This document shows positions 27,186 through 34,456 of a stretch of 35,949 nucleotides of DNA, in pieces. The stretch comes from Microcaldota archaeon (lineage in GTDB: Archaea > Micrarchaeota > Micrarchaeia > Micrarchaeales > Micrarchaeaceae), in contig JAKARM010000002.1 in NCBI GenBank assembly GCA_021822165.1, forward strand, positions 1-35,949. Reading direction: 5' to 3'. How positions within the stretch are numbered: the first letter of the stretch is position 1; each line of letters begins with the position of its first letter. Made by a program: the position numbers and the translations under genes. The notes beneath the pieces were generated by a model, which was not told the origin of the DNA, did no database searches, and was given only the letters and a program-made list of their open reading frames with translations.

Positions 27186-27902
27186 GTGACTATAGTGTGC
27201 GCAATAAAATGTAATAATGGGATAGTTATTGGCTCTGACGGACAGGCAAGCGTTAATACGACTGGAGGTGCCATAAGACATCAGATTCAAAAGATATATC
27301 AAATCGGGGAAAATTCAATTTTCCTAGCCAGTGGAACAATAGGTCTTATACAAAAAAGCATAGAAATAGTAAAAGCCCATTCCGATGAACTAGATTCTGG
27401 TTTTAATACAGAGGTATTGGAGGCCATAAAAAAAGGTATATTTCCAATAGTTAAGAGTGCAAGAGATACATATGTACAATATAATAACAAAACAGAAGGG
27501 GTGCCAACAGTTGATATGCTCTTGTGTGGATTGAACAAGAATAAAGAATTAAGAATGTGGCATGTGGGAGCAGACACGCATGACGAATTCATAGATGTAG
27601 TAGGATGCTATTGCAGCGGAAACGGAGAAACTTTTGGATACTCTCTATTAAAAAGCCTCATGCAGTCTTCATCGAACATAACTTCTGGTAAACTCATAAT
27701 TTACAGGACTTTAAGGGACACAATAAATTCGCTTGCTGTAGGCGTAGGAGGACCAATAGATATCTGGTATATTCAGGATACCGGAACAATACACAAATTA
27801 TCGAACAAGGAAATTGAGGATCTTTCCAGATTGTACAAGAAATGGAAGGAGATAGAGGCAAATTTCTTATCTGGCAAATTAGTTGATTCGGTAATTAAGT
27901 AA
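27186..27902 (+). CDS. Proteasome-beta/HslV-like Ntn hydrolase
   Basis: From GTG 27186 the product is M-TIVCAIKCNNGIVIGSDGQAS...QKIYQI. Thr1 and Asp17 register matches HslV/proteasome beta; a lysine at 35 is the probable Lys33 equivalent. GGGGTG ribosome-binding-like site upstream. Confidence 0.75.
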   Translation: MTIVCAIKCNNGIVIGSDGQASVNTTGGAIRHQIQKIYQIGENSIFLASGTIGLIQKSIEIVKAHSDELDSGFNTEVLEAIKKGIFPIVKSARDTYVQYNNKTEGVPTVDMLLCGLNKNKELRMWHVGADTHDEFIDVVGCYCSGNGETFGYSLLKSLMQSSSNITSGKLIIYRTLRDTINSLAVGVGGPIDIWYIQDTGTIHKLSNKEIEDLSRLYKKWKEIEANFLSGKLVDSVIK

Positions 27903-28579
27903 TGGATGAGAAGATGAACAAACGTAAAGATAAATTGTTATCTGGTAATAGGGTTGCAGACGTTGACATTAAAAAAACAAAACCAACCAACAACACAGAG
28001 GTTAAAACCATACAGCATGAAAATGTAAAGACCCTGACAGAGATAAAACAGGAATTAGTCAAAGCAGCAAAAATTAATCCATGCCCGGCATGCAAACACG
28101 ATACACAACAACTTGCAAAATTTATTTCGGCTAAATTAGATTCTATAAGAAATGATTCTTTGATAGACAAAAATGCAGTCAAATATCTTAAAGAACTCGA
28201 CTATATAAATGAACTTACAAATATAGCGATCGGTTTTTCCAAATTTATAAAGCCATTCACAAGAATTAGTAAGGTTCCTGAAGTATACGAAAAGGTTTTG
28301 CACGACGATAGGGAAGCAAACAAAAAAGTAAAAGAGTATTTATTGAAAGCTAGTGGATTAGCCAAAGAGTTAAAAGGTACTGACAAGCACTTCATGATTG
28401 TATCGGATATATTAAAAGCATTTACAAGAGCAACAGAATTCAAGTTAAGCGTTGACCCATATGCTTTTTATCTATTTGACAGAACACTCAAGTTGGGTTT
28501 TAAAACACATATTCTAAGCACCACAAGCAAGGCAATTGTCGGGATAAAAGGAATATTAAACCCATCAAAGTATTGGTAA
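27902..28579 (+). CDS. Unknown protein coupled to the Ntn hydrolase; helical, one CPAC motif
   Basis: 225 aa; TAATG stop/start overlap with upstream gene; INPCPACKHDTQQLAKFISAKLDSIRN. No family recognised. Confidence 0.75.
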   Translation: MDEKMNKRKDKLLSGNRVADVDIKKTKPTNNTEVKTIQHENVKTLTEIKQELVKAAKINPCPACKHDTQQLAKFISAKLDSIRNDSLIDKNAVKYLKELDYINELTNIAIGFSKFIKPFTRISKVPEVYEKVLHDDREANKKVKEYLLKASGLAKELKGTDKHFMIVSDILKAFTRATEFKLSVDPYAFYLFDRTLKLGFKTHILSTTSKAIVGIKGILNPSKYW

Positions 28580-28752
28580 TAAATTATGGGAAAAGTTCAA
28601 TGTTCACCCGCTAAACCTTATGATATAAAACCCCGGTTACATTTTATTTTGGCAATAAATATACAGACCCACTATAGAAATCGGAGAACATATAATCTGC
28701 GTTATAAAAAAGCTGGTTTGACGAAACGGGTTAGAGAAGAAGGTTAGAGACA

Positions 28753-28771
28753 TCGCTACTCAAAGTGGCGA
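28753..28771. repeat. Hairpin TCGCTACT-CAA-AGTGGCGA
   Basis: 8-bp stem with one G:U, 3-nt loop; preceded by GGTTAGAGA direct repeats at 28729-28737 and 28742-28750. Confidence 0.6.
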
Positions 28772-28806
28772 GGTTAAGTGAGTTATATATAACCCCTGTC
28801 AAATAT

Positions 28807-28880
28807 CGCCCTCGCCGGGATTTGAACCCGGACCATAGGCTCCGCAAGCCCATGTTCTATCCAAGTTATACTACGAGGGC
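28807..28880 (-). tRNA. tRNA-Arg(GCG)
   Basis: Acceptor GCCCTCG/CGAGGGC, anticodon arm TGGGC-TTGCGGA-GCCTA, T-arm CCGGG-TTCAAAT-CCCGG; TATA-like element about 28892-28900 upstream. Confidence 0.9.
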
Positions 28881-28961
28881 AGAATGACATACCATATATC
28901 CCGTTATGGATTATTTATTTGTTTCCATGGCTCCGTTTACAAGGGCGATAGCCCCACAGCA

Positions 28962-29039
28962 CGCCACGGGGACTTATTGCAGTATTTTGCAATGGGATTT
29001 AGTAGTTACAACCCCGGATTGACGATCATCCCCGTGGCG
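28962..29039 (-). ncRNA. Candidate structured RNA
   Basis: Perfect 11-bp closing inverted repeat CGCCACGGGGA (28962-28972) / TCCCCGTGGCG (29029-29039) enclosing hairpin ATTGCA-GTATTT-TGCAAT. Minus strand TTATTATACAT lies about 20-25 nt upstream of 29039. Strand is tentative. Confidence 0.35.
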
Positions 29040-29170
29040 AAATTGCGCCATGTATAATAACCTTTTCCAATAAGATAATATGCGTTGAAGAACGGCACGG
29101 GAATTGCCGGCAAAGCTGCCGGAGATGGCCCTGGGTGCTTGTTCTGATTACATATGGTATTGGTGGTTTT

Positions 29171-29512
29171 ATGATGCCGAATATAGACCCGCGGACACTG
29201 AAAAACATGATGGCCAAGATGGGCATGCAATCGGAAGAGATAAACGCCCAAAGGGTTACCATCGAATGCGCAGACAGGGACATTGTTATAAGCAGCCCGA
29301 CAATCACAAAGATAGTGATGCAGGGTGCGACGAGCTACCAGATATCCGGTGACGTGTCGGAAAGCCCGAAGGATTCAAAGATAGAGATAACCGATACTGA
29401 TATAAAATTTGTCGAGGAAAAGACTGGAATCCACGACATCGAAGCGATAAAAGATGCGATAAACAAAGCTGACGGAAGCATAGCGGACGCAATAATAGCG
29501 CTATCGGGATGA
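29171..29512 (+). CDS. nac: Nascent polypeptide-associated complex protein (alpha-NAC)
   Basis: MMPNIDPRTLKNMMAKMGMQSEEINAQRVTIECADRDIVISSPTITKIVMQGATSYQISG plus C-terminal UBA-like domain. Confidence 0.93.
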   Translation: MMPNIDPRTLKNMMAKMGMQSEEINAQRVTIECADRDIVISSPTITKIVMQGATSYQISGDVSESPKDSKIEITDTDIKFVEEKTGIHDIEAIKDAINKADGSIADAIIALSG

Positions 29513-29526
29513 TTCCTGCATCCGCC

Positions 29527-29835
29527 CTATTTTTTAGGAACTGTATAAGATTGCGCGAATGGGATGCCGCCTATTGTCCTGACATTGGCTTCGTCGACGA
29601 TGCCGTTCCTTATGGCGAGCGACACGGACTCTTCCCCTATGGCGTTCACGGAGTATACCTTTTCTCCCAAAAGATCGACAGCTGCAGGATCGATGAGCTC
29701 CCCTACATAAAAACTTGAATAGTCCCTTATGTTCACCACGATATCCCCATCTTCCAGCACCCGGCCTATGAGGTCCTGGTCGCACATAGCTATTATCGCC
29801 CCGTTGTCGGTCTCGTGGAGCTTGAGGTATATCAT
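29527..29835 (-). CDS. DUF424-family protein
   Basis: MIYLKLHETDNGAIIAMCDQDLIGRVLEDGDIVVNIRDYSSFYVGELID...VRTIGGIPFAQSY. Confidence 0.8.
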   Translation of the reverse strand: MIYLKLHETDNGAIIAMCDQDLIGRVLEDGDIVVNIRDYSSFYVGELIDPAAVDLLGEKVYSVNAIGEESVSLAIRNGIVDEANVRTIGGIPFAQSYTVPKK

Positions 29836-29839
29836 ACCC

Positions 29840-31408
29840 TCACCCGTACTTGTAGAAGAGCACCGTAGTCATGCCGTACATAGCGCCGTACCAGAGCAGC
29901 CATATGCCCCCTGCGATGTTGCTCTGGTATATCGCGAACGAACCGAGGGCGAACAGCCCGAATGCAAATGCAAGTTCGGTTCTTGTGCTCCCTATCGCGG
30001 CCGCAAGGTTGTTCTTGATCACCTCGCCGCTCTTGCTCCAGTAGGGCTTGGGATCCTTGTGCAATATTGCTGAGAGGGCGGCCTTTGTCCGTATGAATGC
30101 CAGGGAGAAATTTAGCGCGAAGAGCATCAGCCCTTTCTTAAACGACTTGAAATAGACCTTTGTCATGAATATTGGGATAACTAGCGAGAGCACGAGGGAG
30201 AGCATGCCCAGGAGGCGCAGATAGGTGGAGGCGCTGCCTATATTCGCCAGGTCGCCCAGCGTTAGGTGCGTGAATGGGAATGCAAAAAAGACAAGGAGGA
30301 CGGATGCAAGGGTAAAAAGTATGAGCACGGCGGAAAGATAATTAAGCCCGAGGCCGTGTGTCAGGTAGTCCATGCTGGATATCCTGGGAAGGCTCTTCTT
30401 GCTCTTGCCGTTTTGCAGGAAATACCAAAGGAACTGGGTGCCGCCGTAATTATAGCGCCATTGCTGCTTCGCCAGGGCGGAAAACGTTACGATGGGCATG
30501 CCCTTCGCATATATCTTCGGCACATATACCCCTTTGTACTGGTGGAGGTCCGACTCAAAGCTGAAAAACGTGTCCTCGGTCACGTATTCCGGAAAACCTC
30601 CGACAGCGTCCAGCATGCTCCTCCTTATTATGCCGCAGGAACCGGCGAATATCGCGGTGTTGTTCAGCAGCCTTGCCTGCTGCACGAACTTGAAAAAGAA
30701 GGCATCGAAGAGGTTGGCGGACTCCGAAAAGAAACCGCCGTAGAATGGCTTCTTTTCGGTCTGCACGTACGAAAGGTTCTTGTCCGACTCGAAATAGGGC
30801 AGGAGCTCCTTGAGGAACCCTTTGTTAATCAGGTATTCATCATAATCGAAAAGGGCTATGAACTCCCCCTTGGCGTGCTTGAGCATGTTGTTGAAGGCGC
30901 CCCCCTTGAATCCCTCCCTGTTATCCCTGTGCAGGTAGTTTATGCCGTTCTTTTTGCAGAACCTTTCCAAATCGGACCTTATGTCCGCTTTTGTGGAATC
31001 GTCGAGCAGGTAGTAACTGAGCCTGTTCCGTGGATAGTCGATCTGGAGGAGCCTGGAGAGGTTCTTTTTCACTATCGAGGGATTCTCGTTGAAAACAGGC
31101 ACCGCTATGGTGACGGTGGGATGGCGGGATAGCGGTTTCAGTTTCTTCTGTATCTCAGATATGTAGTCGTTGCAGGAATGCGACCTGTAGTAGGTGTATG
31201 CCGTGAAGATCGAGAAAAATCCAGATACAAAGGAGAGAAGGAGGAAGAATATGCCTATGGCGTACATGGGCAGCGAACCGGCGCGGTGAATGAGGTAGAG
31301 GGAAAAGGCGATGCCTGTAATTCCTATGATGACAAAGAGGGCGGTGAAGGAGAATAATGTTATCCGTTTTGATATAGGGGTTTTCGAAGTTGGGTCCATA
31401 AACATCAT
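29840..31408 (-). CDS. Membrane-bound family 2 glycosyltransferase (cellulose synthase-like)
   Basis: VTIAVPVFNENPSIVKKNLSRLLQIDYP, GEFIALFDYDEYL, GGFPEYVTEDTFFSFESD, KQQWRYNYGGTQF (QxxRW-like); flanking TM segments. Confidence 0.88.
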   Translation of the reverse strand: MMFMDPTSKTPISKRITLFSFTALFVIIGITGIAFSLYLIHRAGSLPMYAIGIFFLLLSFVSGFFSIFTAYTYYRSHSCNDYISEIQKKLKPLSRHPTVTIAVPVFNENPSIVKKNLSRLLQIDYPRNRLSYYLLDDSTKADIRSDLERFCKKNGINYLHRDNREGFKGGAFNNMLKHAKGEFIALFDYDEYLINKGFLKELLPYFESDKNLSYVQTEKKPFYGGFFSESANLFDAFFFKFVQQARLLNNTAIFAGSCGIIRRSMLDAVGGFPEYVTEDTFFSFESDLHQYKGVYVPKIYAKGMPIVTFSALAKQQWRYNYGGTQFLWYFLQNGKSKKSLPRISSMDYLTHGLGLNYLSAVLILFTLASVLLVFFAFPFTHLTLGDLANIGSASTYLRLLGMLSLVLSLVIPIFMTKVYFKSFKKGLMLFALNFSLAFIRTKAALSAILHKDPKPYWSKSGEVIKNNLAAAIGSTRTELAFAFGLFALGSFAIYQSNIAGGIWLLWYGAMYGMTTVLFYKYG

Positions 31409-31574
31409 TGTCCGTTAGCCGTTAAAGGAGATATATGATTTAATATTTCACCCCTTATGTTTAAATATATTCTTCACCCAAGTCTTAAAGGGTTTGTTGA
31501 AAGTTTTATTGGGGCAAACCTGCATCAGATAGCACATCTAACCATCGTCCTGAAAAACTGTGGAGCTCATAAAT

Positions 31575-31673
31575 GCCGGGATGGCGGAAACTGGTAACGC
31601 GCCAGTACTAAATTGGCGAAACTCGAGATCTGGTTTCCGAAAGGAAGTTTGGGTTCAAATCCCAATCCCGGCG
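31575..31673 (+). tRNA. tRNA-Ser(CGA) with 15-nt intron inside the anticodon stem (30/31)
   Basis: Acceptor GCCGGGA/TCCCGGC, G73, D-stem GCG/CGC, long variable arm TTCC-GAAA-GGAA, T-arm TTGGG-TTCAAAT-CCCAA. Removing 31606-31620 restores CCAGA-CTCGAGA-TCTGG. Mature length 84 nt. Confidence 0.85.
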
Positions 31674-31788
31674 CTTCTGTCCTTATGCCAATCACCTTAT
31701 CAATACCATACAGCGCTAGCCAAACCAATCTACAGCGGCGCCAAAAAGAAAGCACATGTCGGCACTAAAAAGGTAAAAGGATAACAGG

Positions 31789-31813
31789 GCCGCACCGCAT
31801 TATGCGGCACGGC
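31789..31813 (-). terminator. Hairpin GCCG-CA-CCGCA-TTA-TGCGG-CA-CGGC between convergent tRNA-Ser and the DUF4382-like gene
   Basis: Imperfect 25-nt hairpin; the minus strand downstream is T-rich (ATCCTTTTACCTTTTT), suggesting termination of the minus gene. Confidence 0.5.
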
Positions 31814-31823
31814 AGACAAGACT

Positions 31824-33395
31824 TCAACCAACGGCCACTGTGCTGGTCGTCGCTGATGCGCCGTCCTCTCCCTGTACGACCACCTTATACCCGCCATGAA
31901 GGGACATCCTTATGTGCCCGTTCCCGAGCACTATCGGCCCAGAGAAAGTCAGGGTTACGGATGCACCCGGCTGCAGGAGATACCCCTTGCTTTCCGCCAC
32001 CATATCCTGTTCTGAGAAGGGCAGGATCAATGTTGAATTGCTCCCGACTATGAAGTTCAGGACCCTGAACTGGGACGCCTGCAACCCGACATTGAGAAGG
32101 TCTCCCATCCTGTGGCTCTCGTTTGCGCTGATGTTCGCTGTGGAGTTGAAGTCTTCCACCATTATGCCGGTGTGGAGATTTCCGATATCCACCTCGTGGT
32201 TGCTGCCCACCGTCATGTTCATGTTGTCAACATGGAAGATATGTGCATGTTCTACCTCTCTGATGACAGAGGCGGGGCTGGTCGACTCCCCAAATGGATT
32301 CTTTCCAGCACCTGCTACCATGTTAGACCCTATGGATGTGTTAGCTCTGGTGATGTTGCCTGATACGGATACCGAAACATTCTTCGAGGAGACAGTGGAG
32401 TTGATGCTGAACGAAGTCACGTTCCCCATCAGGGATATGCTCCGTTGCGCTGTAGCTGCTACTGCATTTGACCCTGCCGTGCCGTTTACGGCAACGTCGG
32501 ATCCGCTGACGGCGTTGGAGGGTATTGAGCTGTTTTCACTCGCGTTTGATCCGACTATGCCTTTGCCGGATTCTGGTCCTGGGAAGTTCTCGCCAGCCCC
32601 TATCACGAGGGGAGATATCATGATGCTTGCATTCCCGAAAAGAACCACATGCCTAAGGACCACGCTCGTATTGGCGTTGTTCTTGACAGTGACCGACAGC
32701 GTGGTGGAATTGTTAGAAGACGTTATCTGCGCAGAGGTTATGGATATGTTCGCCGCAGCCGCCTCGAGACCAGCCTTTTCGGAAGGGGTCACCGACGACC
32801 TGGCGCCAAGCGCCGCAGTTGCATTGGCTCCAGGGACGATGATCGCCTTAACGGATGGGACCAATACGAATATCGTTGAATTCTGCGTGTATATGGCCGC
32901 CACCACAGGGGACATGTCCATCAGCACGCTTGTTGATGCATTTATCCTGCCCGCCTTCACCGTTGCCGTTATCTGGCTGCTCGGGACCGTGACGTTGTAT
33001 GTCGTGCCATTCACAACCATGGTCGCATCAGCAACGTTGAACCTAACCGCATTTATAGAGGCATTGGCCGGCATTGTTGCCGTGCCTATTATCTGGCTTG
33101 TATTGATTAATGACATGAGGTTTATGGAACCTGTTCCTGTCGCATTTATCCAACCGGAGGAATTTGTGCTGCCAGCCAGATGCGCCTGGACAGAGGAATA
33201 TGATATTACCAGGGAGGTGGTTCCGACAGGCACCCTTGGCGGGTCGGTAAGGCTGAATGAGAGAAGGTTGCTCTTCGGTTGGATCGTGCTGCTAGTACCG
33301 GTACTGGCAGGGTGGTTAAAAAAGAGCGCCAACAGGGCCACTATGACAACGGCAATTACCACTCCGGCTGCCACATTCTTAATATTAGTCGACAT
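31824..33395 (-). CDS. Membrane-anchored Asn/Ser/Thr-rich surface protein with DUF4382-like N-terminal domain
   Basis: N-terminal TM anchor; SFSLTDPPRVPVGTTSLVISYSSVQAHLAG...GWINATGTGSINLMSLINTSQIIG...ATMVVNGTTYNVTVPSSQITATV; many NxS/T sequons. Confidence 0.75.
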   Translation of the reverse strand: MSTNIKNVAAGVVIAVVIVALLALFFNHPASTGTSSTIQPKSNLLSFSLTDPPRVPVGTTSLVISYSSVQAHLAGSTNSSGWINATGTGSINLMSLINTSQIIGTATMPANASINAVRFNVADATMVVNGTTYNVTVPSSQITATVKAGRINASTSVLMDMSPVVAAIYTQNSTIFVLVPSVKAIIVPGANATAALGARSSVTPSEKAGLEAAAANISITSAQITSSNNSTTLSVTVKNNANTSVVLRHVVLFGNASIMISPLVIGAGENFPGPESGKGIVGSNASENSSIPSNAVSGSDVAVNGTAGSNAVAATAQRSISLMGNVTSFSINSTVSSKNVSVSVSGNITRANTSIGSNMVAGAGKNPFGESTSPASVIREVEHAHIFHVDNMNMTVGSNHEVDIGNLHTGIMVEDFNSTANISANESHRMGDLLNVGLQASQFRVLNFIVGSNSTLILPFSEQDMVAESKGYLLQPGASVTLTFSGPIVLGNGHIRMSLHGGYKVVVQGEDGASATTSTVAVG

Positions 33396-33601
33396 GCATC
33401 TACACCATTAACATTATTCTTGACGCAGGAATACCTGCTTCCGGGAAATTGCTGCAATGATACATCGCCATTGCCCGTTTTCCGGACTCCATGGCCTTTT
33501 TGCCAAGGGTAACCTAAAGCGCCTGGTTTATATTATTTGCAAGTGTTTAAATTACTTTCCTTGGGGGAGGTAAAGACGGCCGAAGTTGCGGTTTGCGGGG
33601 A

Positions 33602-34279
33602 TTAGACGTTCATCTGCGAAACCTGATAGACGAGAACCTCTCTCGCCTGCGTCAGGTTGAACGTCTCGTTGTGCAGCATCATCTCGATGACGTATGGCCC
33701 ATCCTGGGCAAGCATCACGTCGCCGGTATAGGTAGCCGTAGTTATGTTTGCATAGACATACCTGGCGTTCCCGAGGACTCTCCCATATATTCCGTGCGGA
33801 GGCGGCAGGCTGGACTCGAGCCTTACTATGAAATACTCCGATGCGTACGTAGAGTTGGGATATGCCACCCACTCCACAAACAGGTAGCCTTTTGCGTTCG
33901 CCAGATATTCCGATTCCGTCCCGTTTATATAAACCTGGCCGTTGTAGATCCCGTCTACAATCCGGCGGCCGGTGAAAACCTGGCGGTAGGCATGCCACCC
34001 TGTGCCGAGGACGTCATCCATCTGGCCGGCCGTTATAGAACTGCTGTTCATATAAGGAGCCAGGGTATTGGAACCTTTCGTCGAGTTGGTGACGTTGGTG
34101 GCAAGGACTACCGTATTCGCGGGAGGAGTGGATATCGCATTTTTAGAAACGGCATTTGTAGTGTTGGAGATGGAAGAGGCTTTTGACGCGCTGCCTCTCG
34201 TGAATATGAAGACCCCGATTATAACAAGTATCACGACGCCCGCTATCACTATTAAATTGGTATTTTCCACTTTGACCAT
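33602..34279 (-). CDS. Membrane-anchored putative surface protein, unknown function
   Basis: 225 aa; N-terminal TM NLIVIAGVVILVIIGVFIF; multiple NxS/T sequons. Confidence 0.7.
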   Translation of the reverse strand: MVKVENTNLIVIAGVVILVIIGVFIFTRGSASKASSISNTTNAVSKNAISTPPANTVVLATNVTNSTKGSNTLAPYMNSSSITAGQMDDVLGTGWHAYRQVFTGRRIVDGIYNGQVYINGTESEYLANAKGYLFVEWVAYPNSTYASEYFIVRLESSLPPPHGIYGRVLGNARYVYANITTATYTGDVMLAQDGPYVIEMMLHNETFNLTQAREVLVYQVSQMNV

Positions 34280-34456
34280 CCGCTGCTATGATGTTTGCTC
34301 GCGCAAACAATTATAAGCATGAGCAACATCTTCAATTGCGACAGCGCTTCAGCCGCCGAAACGCATTTGCTTCCTGCGGTAGGGGCAGGGCAGATCCAGC
34401 AGGCAAGCTGCCCGCGCTGAAGAGTGTGGGCTCCCTTATCGGAATCAGGTAATGGC

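Noticed and set aside
27062-28880. Classical integrative element at tRNA-Arg
   Set aside because: No integrase, transposase or duplicated tRNA 3' end was seen; only composition and position suggest mobility, so no mobile_element feature was called.
31575-31673. Reading the tRNA without an intron, giving loop TACTAAA and a CTA (amber suppressor-like) anticodon
   Set aside because: It lacks U33 and leaves an oversized variable region; the intron-containing tRNA-Ser(CGA) model restores the anticodon arm, G73, 84-nt length and splice-site geometry.
31912-33411. 499-aa plus-strand ORF opposite the DUF4382-like gene
   Set aside because: Tempting by length, but the minus strand gives a TM anchor, a DUF4382-like domain and NxS/T sequons; the plus ORF looks like a shadow of low-complexity sequence.
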